A model generated the notes under the pieces. It saw nothing but the letters and a program-made list of their open reading frames with translations, was not told the origin of the DNA and searched no databases. From assembly GCA_945896935.1 (NCBI GenBank), contig CAMDER010000019.1:1-16084 (forward strand): a stretch of DNA of 16,084 nucleotides. Reading direction: 5' to 3'. Below are positions 6,999 through 13,207 of the stretch, in pieces. Position numbers and translations under genes: made by a program. This stretch comes from Bifidobacterium breve (GTDB lineage Bacteria > Actinomycetota > Acidimicrobiia > Acidimicrobiales > Ilumatobacteraceae). Each line of letters opens with the position of its first letter. The first letter of the stretch is position 1.

Positions 6999-7190
6999 CT
7001 ACGTGAGTGACTCCCTGAGCCGCTGAGGTGAACGCTTGGTATTCACCGCTGCGAAGCCGGCTGCCATATAGGCAGTTTTGGCGGCTGCATGCTTCGTACC
7101 TGCGTGCATCACGGCAAACGTGTTAACAGGCGCGAACGAGAACACTGGCCATGAGATCTTGGAGATCGACGGGGTGTTCTGGAGAGACAT
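6999..7190 (-). CDS. Upstream ORF (63 codons) in the whiB7 leader
   Basis: ATG at 7190, TAG at 6999-7001. The predicted peptide starts MSLQNTPSISKISWPVF and ends SPQRLRESLT; I recognise no domain. Only a weak AAGAAG precedes the ATG. Whether it is made as a protein is unknown. Its position points to a leader-peptide role: it lies between a TTGACA promoter element and the attenuator, and its stop is 29 nt before the terminator stem. Its codons for Gln-Arg-Leu-Arg near the end contain the antiterminator arm. WhiB7 genes elsewhere are known to be controlled by a translated upstream ORF that senses antibiotic-slowed ribosomes. A shorter reading frame starting at an internal Met (MHAG or MAAG) is possible. 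Confidence 0.55.
   Translation of the reverse strand: MSLQNTPSISKISWPVFSFAPVNTFAVMHAGTKHAAAKTAYMAAGFAAVNTKRSPQRLRESLT
7015..7025 (-). promoter_or_regulatory. Antiterminator arm inside the end of the whiB7 upstream ORF
   Basis: On the minus strand CAGCGGCTCAG is complementary to CTGAGGCCGCTG, the 5' arm of the terminator (6973-6962), with 11 base pairs and one bulged G. The two structures are mutually exclusive. The arm lies 14-24 nt before the stop of the upstream ORF, where a ribosome finishing the ORF would cover it. Pairing is seen directly; the switch mechanism is inference. Confidence 0.65.
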
Positions 7191-7200
7191 AACGCTTCTT

Positions 7201-7240
7201 AGGCAACCACTTTGAAATGACAATGTCAACTGATTTAACC
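7201..7240 (-). promoter_or_regulatory. whiB7: Putative whiB7 promoter with AT-rich upstream element
   Basis: On the minus strand a perfect -35 TTGACA (7229-7224) is preceded, 3 nt upstream, by TTAAAT (7238-7233). An AT-rich stretch just upstream of the -35 is the known hallmark of WhiB7-activated promoters, so the gene may activate itself. The -10 is poor: TTGCCT at 17-nt spacing (7206-7201) or a shifted TAAGAA. A start near 7193 would make the upstream ORF nearly leaderless. Confidence 0.5.
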
Positions 7241-7522
7241 GACCACGACGTCACGGAGTCGGTCGAGCGACCGTGAATAGTGCCAAAAAGTCAGCACTAA
7301 AAGGACAATTCCCCCTGCTAGGAGGGCAATTCCACTGGCGCCAAGGATGGCATTTTGACGGTGTTGAGCCTGGTTAGAAATTTTTTCATCACCCCGCAAA
7401 ATGATGAAGAATCCGAGCCCTATCAGGGCGAAGATTGCAACTGAGACTGAACTCATGAAGCGAATTCGCTTCATGGTGATCACATCGATATCGGATAGGT
7501 CGGGGTTGGCAATTGCTGTCAT
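7235..7522 (-). CDS. Small two-helix membrane protein, unknown function
   Basis: A 95-residue protein with two predicted membrane helices, at residues ~24-43 and 60-82. A short basic and polar loop (RGDEKISNQAQHRQN) separates them, and the C-terminus is charged (SRSLDRLRDVVVG). There is no signal peptide, motif or family that I recognise. The ATG at 7522 has only a weak GAAAG before it. It is encoded just upstream of the whiB7 leader on the same strand. The whiB7 promoter starts immediately after its stop, so read-through into whiB7 is possible but a separate unit is more likely. Confidence 0.6.
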   Translation of the reverse strand: MTAIANPDLSDIDVITMKRIRFMSSVSVAIFALIGLGFFIILRGDEKISNQAQHRQNAILGASGIALLAGGIVLLVLTFWHYSRSLDRLRDVVVG

Positions 7523-7631
7523 ATCTTTCAGAGCCTGCGCCGATAGAAATCTCGCATTTTTTAGATGTTTGAGTCTGATTTGTTCAGACGTTGTTTGCCA
7601 ACTAGAGCGATGAACTTTGCTCTCCTGAAAG
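7523..7631. promoter_or_regulatory. Divergent intergenic region with an inverted repeat
   Basis: A 109-bp gap between the two-helix protein (minus) and the VTT-like protein (plus). It holds the perfect 6-bp inverted repeat GTCTGA (7573-7578) and TCAGAC (7584-7589) around a 5-nt spacer, which could be an operator or a small hairpin. A run of T's lies at 7557-7562. I see no confident promoter hexamers. Confidence 0.3.
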
Positions 7632-8219
7632 TTGGGCTTGCGAAACTTTATTTACGTGAGCGTCACTTTGATCAAGAAATTTGATCCCCCATTGATCAAG
7701 CAAACGACGATCAAGCCAACGACGGTCAAGCAAACGACGGTCAAGCGGCCGTTGATCAAGCGAATTGATCCCACGGCACTTCCAATAATGGCCATGTCGG
7801 GCGTTTCATTCATTGGCACCGCATGTACGCCGTTGTTGTTGGGAAATCCTTTGGCGCTGATGTTGCTCAGTCCCCGAATCATCTTTATGGGTATGGCCGC
7901 CAGTCAGATGTCGCTGATTCCCTTTGTTGTGTTGGCTTCTTTGCGCTTGTCAATGACCGATCCATTTCATTTTCTTATTGGCCGCCGCCATGGACCCAAG
8001 CAGATGGCCAAACTTGGCCGAATCGGTAGATGGATGGCCAAGCCAGGTGCGCATCACAAAACTTTGGCGATAGGACTTCTGGCAGTGCGGCCGATCGGAC
8101 GCCATTTGATGTGGGCAGGGGCGCAAGGCGTTCGAGTTCGCTGGGTGGTCGCGATCGACATAGTGAGCACCGTCGTGTACTGCGTGGTCGTGCATAAAGC
8201 GGCGTCAACTATCTCGTGA
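7632..8219 (+). CDS. Membrane protein resembling the VTT/DedA family, with N-terminal repeats
   Basis: Residues ~54-105 hold two hydrophobic segments. A DedA-like stretch follows, FHFLIGRRHGPKQMAK (112-127), then RWMAKPGAHHKTLAIGLLAVRPIGRHLMWAGAQG and a final membrane helix (~172-188). The order is reminiscent of the VTT (SNARE-associated/DedA) domain, but the match is weak and the protein short. Residues ~13-46 are a Lys/Thr-rich pentapeptide repeat. The start is uncertain: TTG at 7632 (195 residues), GTG at 7656, or ATG at 7788, which would drop the repeats and leave 143 residues. None has a strong ribosome binding site. Function unknown. Confidence 0.55.
   Translation: MGLRNFIYVSVTLIKKFDPPLIKQTTIKPTTVKQTTVKRPLIKRIDPTALPIMAMSGVSFIGTACTPLLLGNPLALMLLSPRIIFMGMAASQMSLIPFVVLASLRLSMTDPFHFLIGRRHGPKQMAKLGRIGRWMAKPGAHHKTLAIGLLAVRPIGRHLMWAGAQGVRVRWVVAIDIVSTVVYCVVVHKAASTIS
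7695..7769 (+). repeat. Five 15-bp tandem repeats
   Basis: Five consecutive 15-bp units beginning at 7695, 7710, 7725, 7740 and 7755, of the form (A/G)TCAAGC(A/C)AACGACG. The last two are degenerate. The longer word TTGATCAAG, with a TGATCA core, occurs at 7668, 7692 and 7752. The unit length is a multiple of three and, in the frame of the membrane protein, reads as IKQTT-IKPTT-VKQTT-VKRPL-IKRID. Confidence 0.85.
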
Positions 8220-8221
8220 AA

Positions 8222-8264
8222 CTGGTGAGCATCTTTACCTATTTTGGAGAAGATATCTCACCAG
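8222..8264. terminator. Hairpin between convergent genes
   Basis: CTGGTGAG (8222-8229) and CTCACCAG (8257-8264) form a perfect 8-bp stem. Inside it ATCTT (8231-8235) and AAGAT (8250-8254) can extend the stem across small internal unpaired bases. It sits exactly between the stop codons of the VTT-like gene (plus) and the methyltransferase (minus), so it may terminate both. There is no long T run on either side. Confidence 0.5.
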
Positions 8265-8266
8265 AA

Positions 8267-8998
8267 TTACGAATGAGGTTTGTGTAAGACGACGAAATGG
8301 CCGCGGTACATCACTATTGGTGTTGAACGGGCGATCAATCGATGAATGAGCCTGGTTGATGTTTTCCAGCGAGGAAGTAATCGGTGAGAAAGTTCAATTG
8401 GTTGCACTGGCCGTTCAAACACTTGGGACGATGAAAAACCAACTCTGGTTGCCGCTGCGATAATTCGCTTGGGTGGCATATCACGCTCGGTGACACCAAG
8501 ATCTTTCATGGCCTGAATTGAAACAGCGCTTGTCGCATGTCCCGAACCTGGCTCGAGCGTGACACAGATACCACCTGGCTTCAATGCTCGAAAAGCACTT
8601 TGCAATGCGAGTACCTCGTCATCAGCATGATGCAAACAATCGTAAAAAATGACCACCTCAAATTGATTTTCAAATGGGAGTGATTCAAAATCGCTGACGA
8701 CAACTTCGAGAGGTACGTTGTATCGGACGGCATTTGCTTGAGCTAGTTCGACCATTTCTGGCGCAATGTCGGTGGCTGTCACTTGGTATCCACTGAGTGC
8801 ATAGAAACAACTCGTCCAACCCGATCCAGCGCCGATATCAAGAACGGTCGCAGGTGGTGCTGGGAGTAGCAAAATGAGGGCTCCCATTTCTTGGAGGTAT
8901 AAGCCTCGGCCATCATCGGACCAAGGCTTATCCATTGCGTGTTTCTTGTGGATGTCTCCGAGGCGACCGATGTAAGCAATCTCGTCTTCTTTGGCCAC
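8267..8998 (-). CDS. Class I SAM-dependent methyltransferase
   Basis: A 243-residue protein with a Rossmann-type SAM-binding fold. Motif I is VLDIGAGSG (52-60), the acidic residue after strand 2 is Asp77 in ATDIAPEM, the adenine-side acidic residue is Asp103 in SDFESLPF, and a motif IV-like FYDCLHHADD lies at 118-127, followed by LKPGGICVTLEPG. The C-terminal ~80 residues are basic and may bind the acceptor substrate, which cannot be told from sequence. The GTG at 8998 is the first usable start, since an in-frame TAG lies four codons upstream. It is divergent from a four-helix membrane protein and convergent with the VTT-like gene. Family sure, function unknown. Confidence 0.82.
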   Translation of the reverse strand: MAKEDEIAYIGRLGDIHKKHAMDKPWSDDGRGLYLQEMGALILLLPAPPATVLDIGAGSGWTSCFYALSGYQVTATDIAPEMVELAQANAVRYNVPLEVVVSDFESLPFENQFEVVIFYDCLHHADDEVLALQSAFRALKPGGICVTLEPGSGHATSAVSIQAMKDLGVTERDMPPKRIIAAATRVGFSSSQVFERPVQPIELSHRLLPRWKTSTRLIHRLIARSTPIVMYRGHFVVLHKPHS

Positions 8999-9053
8999 GT
9001 ATCCATACTATGGGCACAGCATCCCACTCAACGCGAACCACAGGTACGGTTTG

Positions 9054-9494
9054 ATGATGAGCGAAATCGCATTGTTGGCGAATACTGCAGGAACAATCTT
9101 TATGGTTGGCCTCATTTGGTTTGTCCAACGCGTCCATTATCCGTTGCTTAGTTATGTACAAGTTGACCAACAGATTTCTGTCGGTGCCGAACACCAGCGC
9201 CGAACAGCTCAAGTAGTTGGACTGCCGATGGCTGTTGAAGGTGTGAGCACTCTGATCCTGCTCGTCGATCGACCTGATCAAGTTGTGTGGTGGTTGCCGT
9301 GGATGGGTGCGATTCTTTTGGCGATTTCGTTGGGGTCAACGGTATTTCTCTCGGTTCCATTACATCAAAAAATGGTCAATCAACCATCTGCCGAGCTTGG
9401 CAAAAAACTCGTGTCAACGAATTGGCCTCGAACTGTCTCGTGGACACTTCGCGGAGTGATCTGCGTCGTGATGTGTGCTCAGACAGTGAGATAA
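9054..9494 (+). CDS. Conserved four-helix integral membrane protein, unknown function
   Basis: From the ATG at 9054 the product has 146 residues and four hydrophobic segments. It carries the blocks FMVGLIWFVQRVHYPLL, EHQRRTAQVVGLPMAVE, FLSVPLHQKMV and LVSTNWPRTVSWTLRG. I recall this pattern (IWFVQ-VHYP, then PLH, then NW-RT-W) from an uncharacterised family of small bacterial membrane proteins, but no function is known to me. The frame is open upstream to an ATG at 8991, which would overlap the divergent methyltransferase start. The later ATG pair at 9054/9057, directly before the first helix, is preferred. The stop lies 4 bp from the stop of the convergent ABC exporter gene. Confidence 0.72.
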   Translation: MMSEIALLANTAGTIFMVGLIWFVQRVHYPLLSYVQVDQQISVGAEHQRRTAQVVGLPMAVEGVSTLILLVDRPDQVVWWLPWMGAILLAISLGSTVFLSVPLHQKMVNQPSAELGKKLVSTNWPRTVSWTLRGVICVVMCAQTVR

Positions 9495-9498
9495 CAAC

Positions 9499-11385
9499 TC
9501 AGGCAATATCAGTGACTGGTGCCGAGAATTGCGACTGATACAGGCGGTAGTACGGGCCATGGGCCAGCAACAGGTCATCATGAGATCCCTGTTCAACAAT
9601 TGAGCCATTTTCCATCACCAAAATAATGTCGGCATCTTGAATCGTTGAGAGTCGGTGAGCGATAACGAAACTGGTGCGTTCTTTACGAAGCGCGTTCATC
9701 GCTTTTTGAATCAATACTTCGGTACGCGTATCAACCGAACTTGTGGCTTCATCCAAAATCAAAATGGCAGGATCAGCGAGGAAAGCTCGAGCAATTGTCA
9801 ACAGTTGCTTTTCGCCTGCACTCACTGCACCAGATTCGCCCGTCAAAATCGTGTCGTAACCGTCAGGAAGCGTCTGCACGAACCGATCAACAAAAGTTGC
9901 TTTGGCTGCGGCCCGAATTTGTTCTTCGGAAGCGCTCGGATTTCCAAAGGCGATGTTCTCGCGGATGGTTCCGTTGAACAACCATGTGTCTTGTAAAACC
10001 ATTCCAATCTTTGACCGCAACTCTTGACGTGGCATCTCGGCAATATTTCGGTCATCCAGAACAATCTGTCCACCATTGAGTTCGTAGAACCTCATGATCA
10101 GATTGACAAGTGTGGTCTTGCCTGCGCCAGTTGGTCCAACGATCGCGACAGTTGTGCCTGGTTCGGCAACAAATGACAAGTCGGTGATGAGTGGTCGGTC
10201 GGGATCATACGAAAATGTCACCTTGTCAAACACAACTCGACCAAGGGTAGGTGAAAGGTCGATTGTGCCAACATCTGCTGATTGCTCTTGGGCATCAAGT
10301 AACTCAAAAACACGCTCAGCTGATGCCACTCCCGATTGCAAGACATTGGCCATTGACGCTGCTTGAGTCAAGGGTTGTGTGAATTGACGCGAGTACTGCA
10401 CAAAGGCCTGTACATCACCAAGACTTATTGTCCCTGTTGCAACACGAATCCCACCAACGACAGCAATAGCGACGTAATTGAGATTTCCTAAGAACATCGT
10501 GGCGGGCTGAATTGCCCCAGAAATGAACTGAGCCGAATTCGCCGCTTCAAAGAGTTCATCATTCAGGTTCTTGAATCGTTCTTCAACTTCTTGTTGACGT
10601 CCAAAGACCTTGACGATTGCGTGTCCTGTAAATGCTTCTTCGACCAATCCATTAAGTTGTCCGGTGTAGTGCCATTGTGAAATAAATTTGGCGCGGGATC
10701 GCTTGGCGATTATTGACATTGTCAACAAACTGAAGGGGATGACGGTCAGTGCGATCAAGGCTAAAACGATCGAGACTGTGAACATCATGAAGACAACGCC
10801 AACAATTGTGAGCAATGAAAGGACTAGTTGACTCAGTGATTGCTGCAAACTTTGCGCAATATTGTCAATGTCATTAGTGACTCGACTCAGCAGGTCACCC
10901 CGTGAATACTTATCAATATAATTCAGCGGCAACCGGTGAATCTTTGCCTCAACATCACGACGCATTTTGAACATGGTCCTCTGGACGACACCGGCAAGCA
11001 AGAACGATTGCCCATATGCGAGTACATACGAAAGCAGATAAACGCCAATTGCAAGTTCAAGTGTGCGATGTAACCGGCCAAAATCTATTCCGGTGACACC
11101 ATCGCGTTGCACTAATCCATCAAAGATGATGTCGGTAGCATGACCAAGAATTCTTGGACCGGTAACGATGAGAGCAACACTGCCCACCGCCATCAGCAGA
11201 ATCAAAAGTACCAACCAAGTCTCACGTCCCATTCGGCGAGCAAGCCGTTTTGCAGTCAGGGCGAAGTTCTTAGATTTCTCGGCGGGGACTCCAACAGTGT
11301 TCATGCGACCAGCGCGCATCTCGGCAACGTTGCCACCTGGGGTCTGCGATTCAGTTTTTGGATTCTTTGAAGCTTCAGTACTCAT
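9499..11385 (-). CDS. Heterodimeric ABC exporter subunit, canonical Walker B
   Basis: A 628-residue half-transporter with six membrane helices (~57-350) fused to an ATPase domain. Motifs are Walker A GPTGAGKTT (417-425), Q-loop Gln465, Walker B ILILDEATSSVD (541-552) with the catalytic Glu, and H-loop His577. The signature VSAGEKQ (521-527) deviates from LSGGQ. In heterodimeric exporters of the TM287/288, BmrCD and TmrAB type, the subunit with the intact Walker B carries the altered signature, as here. The first ~50 residues are hydrophilic and extra. The start ATG shares one base with the stop of the partner gene (TGATG). The likely function is export of drugs or lipids; substrate unknown. 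Mycobacterial Rv1272c/Rv1273c are similar paired exporters. Confidence 0.92.
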   Translation of the reverse strand: MSTEASKNPKTESQTPGGNVAEMRAGRMNTVGVPAEKSKNFALTAKRLARRMGRETWLVLLILLMAVGSVALIVTGPRILGHATDIIFDGLVQRDGVTGIDFGRLHRTLELAIGVYLLSYVLAYGQSFLLAGVVQRTMFKMRRDVEAKIHRLPLNYIDKYSRGDLLSRVTNDIDNIAQSLQQSLSQLVLSLLTIVGVVFMMFTVSIVLALIALTVIPFSLLTMSIIAKRSRAKFISQWHYTGQLNGLVEEAFTGHAIVKVFGRQQEVEERFKNLNDELFEAANSAQFISGAIQPATMFLGNLNYVAIAVVGGIRVATGTISLGDVQAFVQYSRQFTQPLTQAASMANVLQSGVASAERVFELLDAQEQSADVGTIDLSPTLGRVVFDKVTFSYDPDRPLITDLSFVAEPGTTVAIVGPTGAGKTTLVNLIMRFYELNGGQIVLDDRNIAEMPRQELRSKIGMVLQDTWLFNGTIRENIAFGNPSASEEQIRAAAKATFVDRFVQTLPDGYDTILTGESGAVSAGEKQLLTIARAFLADPAILILDEATSSVDTRTEVLIQKAMNALRKERTSFVIAHRLSTIQDADIILVMENGSIVEQGSHDDLLLAHGPYYRLYQSQFSAPVTDIA

Positions 11386-13118
11386 CAGATATCACTCTCT
11401 TGCGTTGCCTGAGACGCAACAATTTCTTGATAAGTGGAACAATTGGCGCCGAGATGTTCGTGGGTGCCAAGTCCAACTATTTGACCGTCTTCAAGGACCA
11501 TGATTTGATTCGCGTGGCGAATAGTAGAAATTCGTTGACCGACGATGACTGTGACCGAATCTAAAACTTCAGGAATAAGCGCGGCGCGCAATTTTGCATC
11601 GGTTACTAAATCAAGGGCCGAAAACGAATCATCAAAAATATAAACATCGGGTTGGCGGACAAGGGCTCGAGCAATCGCTAATCGTTGGCGTTGTCCTCCC
11701 GAAACATTGCTTCCACCTTGAGCAATAATCGCGTCAAGAGCACCAGGCATTTGACGAATAAAAGATTCTGCTTGAGAGACTGCTAACGCTTTCCACATTT
11801 CTTCTTCAGTCGCGTCTTCTTTTCCGTAGCGAAGGTTGCTCGCGATAGATCCAGAGAAAAGATAGGGCTTCTGTGGAACCAAACCAATTCGTGTCCACAG
11901 TTCAGCAGGTGCAGTTTGACGAATGTTGACTTCATTAAGAAGCACATCTCCGTCAGTGGTATCGATGAGTCGAGCAATCAGGTTGACCAAGGTCGTTTTG
12001 CCCGAACCCGTACTACCAATGATTGCAAGGGTTTCTCCTGCCTCAACTTTGAATGAAATGTTACGCAGGACCGGCTGTGCGGCTCCTGGGTAACGAAATT
12101 CAACATTGCGCATTTCTAATGAGGCTCGGGACTGAGTGATACGAATTGGTTCATCCGAGATTTGTACTGAGGATGGAGTATCCAAGACCTCTTGGATCCG
12201 CTCGGCACTCACTGAAGCTCGCGGCCACAACGCCGCCATAAACGTGGCCATCATCACTGACATCAGAATCTGAGATAGGTAGGTGAGAAAGGCAACCATT
12301 GCGCCGAGGTTCATTTTTCCGTCAGAAATTCTGGTTGACCCAAACCACACAACTGCGACACACGAAAGATTGACGATCACGGTTGCAGTGGGGAACATCA
12401 GGCTCATCAGGCGTCCGCCGCGCAATGCTGTCGCAGTGACCGCGCTATTACCAGCGCGAAAACGTTCAATCTCTTCTGGTTCACGAACAAACGCTCGAAC
12501 AACTCGAATACCTGAAAGTTGTTCACGGAGAACTTCATTGATGCGATCAATGCGAAGTTGCATCAGACGAAAAGTAGGAACCATTTTCACAACGACTGTT
12601 CCAAGAATCGCCGCGACCAATGGAACGGATATGACAATGATCCACGACAGCGCGACATCTTGTTTGAGCGCCAGAATCAAGCCACCGATAGCTGTGAAAG
12701 GTGCGGCCAACAAAAGGGTGCAGGTCATTAACACCAGCATTTGTACTTGGGTGACATCGTTAGTGATGCGCGTGATGAGCGACGGTGAACCAAAGCGGGC
12801 TACTTCACGCGCTGAAAAGTCATTGACTTGATGAAAAAGCGCTGTTCGGGTGTCGCGGCCGAATCCCATTGCGGCACGAGAACCGTAAAACACTGCTGCA
12901 ACAGACATCACGACTTGCACAAGAGTGACGAGCACCATCACCAAACCCATGCGCCAGATATAGCCAGTATCGCCACGGGCGATTCCCTTGTTGATGATGT
13001 CCGCATTCAGGGTCGGTAGATACAGACCGGCGATTGATTGAATCGCTTGCAAGACAACGACTATGACCAACAACTTGCGATAAGGAATGAGTTTGGATTT
13101 GAGCAAATTCGACAACAT
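11385..13118 (-). CDS. Heterodimeric ABC exporter subunit, degenerate ATP site
   Basis: A half-transporter of 577 residues from the ATG at 13118. This start is preferred over a GTG at 13169 because AAGG lies 5 nt before the ATG and the protein then begins MLSNLLKSKLIPYRK, as usual for the family. Six membrane helices precede an ATPase domain with Walker A GSTGSGKTT (368-376), intact signature VSGGQRQ (472-478), Walker B VYIFDDSFSALD (492-503) with Asp497 where the catalytic Glu belongs, and Gln528 instead of the H-loop His (GQRISTI). These changes mark the non-hydrolysing site of an asymmetric exporter. It is the first gene of the pair and is coupled to the second by a TGATG junction. Confidence 0.92.
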   Translation of the reverse strand: MLSNLLKSKLIPYRKLLVIVVVLQAIQSIAGLYLPTLNADIINKGIARGDTGYIWRMGLVMVLVTLVQVVMSVAAVFYGSRAAMGFGRDTRTALFHQVNDFSAREVARFGSPSLITRITNDVTQVQMLVLMTCTLLLAAPFTAIGGLILALKQDVALSWIIVISVPLVAAILGTVVVKMVPTFRLMQLRIDRINEVLREQLSGIRVVRAFVREPEEIERFRAGNSAVTATALRGGRLMSLMFPTATVIVNLSCVAVVWFGSTRISDGKMNLGAMVAFLTYLSQILMSVMMATFMAALWPRASVSAERIQEVLDTPSSVQISDEPIRITQSRASLEMRNVEFRYPGAAQPVLRNISFKVEAGETLAIIGSTGSGKTTLVNLIARLIDTTDGDVLLNEVNIRQTAPAELWTRIGLVPQKPYLFSGSIASNLRYGKEDATEEEMWKALAVSQAESFIRQMPGALDAIIAQGGSNVSGGQRQRLAIARALVRQPDVYIFDDSFSALDLVTDAKLRAALIPEVLDSVTVIVGQRISTIRHANQIMVLEDGQIVGLGTHEHLGANCSTYQEIVASQATQESDI

Positions 13119-13125
13119 CTCAACC

Positions 13126-13138
13126 TTGTACCGTACAA
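13126..13138. promoter_or_regulatory. Palindrome just upstream of the ABC exporter start
   Basis: TTGTAC-c-GTACAA, a perfect 6+6 inverted repeat, lies 8-20 nt upstream of the exporter ATG and 70 bp from the divergent SGNH gene. On the minus strand it contains TACGGT, which could be a -10. It has the size of a dimeric repressor operator, but no regulator gene is adjacent. Inference only. Confidence 0.35.
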
Positions 13139-13195
13139 CTAAATCGGTGAAAACCCCTAGTTGCTGCACACCTGAGGCACATCTGAGGGCGAGGG

Positions 13196-13207
13196 TAAAC
13201 TGCCCAA
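13196..13207 (+). promoter_or_regulatory. Possible leaderless promoter of the SGNH lipoprotein gene
   Basis: TAAACT (13196-13201), of the TAnnnT type, ends 6 nt before the GTG at 13208, and no Shine-Dalgarno sequence is present. This is the spacing expected for a leaderless transcript. No clear -35 is visible. Together with the exporter start on the other strand, this 89-bp gap must hold both promoters. Confidence 0.3.

Noticed and set aside
6999..7229. Longer version of the whiB7 upstream ORF starting at TTG 7229
   Set aside because: The TTG is part of the TTGACA -35 element, so the transcript should start downstream of it. The ATG at 7190 is the sensible start.
7668..7770. TTGATCAAG/15-bp repeats as a CRISPR array or replication-origin iterons
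   Set aside because: Repeats are contiguous without unique spacers, there are no cas genes, and no replication genes or AT-rich unwinding region are nearby. The unit is a multiple of three and in frame with a gene.
12283..12831. 182-codon plus-strand ORF
   Set aside because: Antisense to the membrane domain of the ABC exporter. Its Thr/Arg/Ser-rich composition is what the reverse of hydrophobic codons gives.
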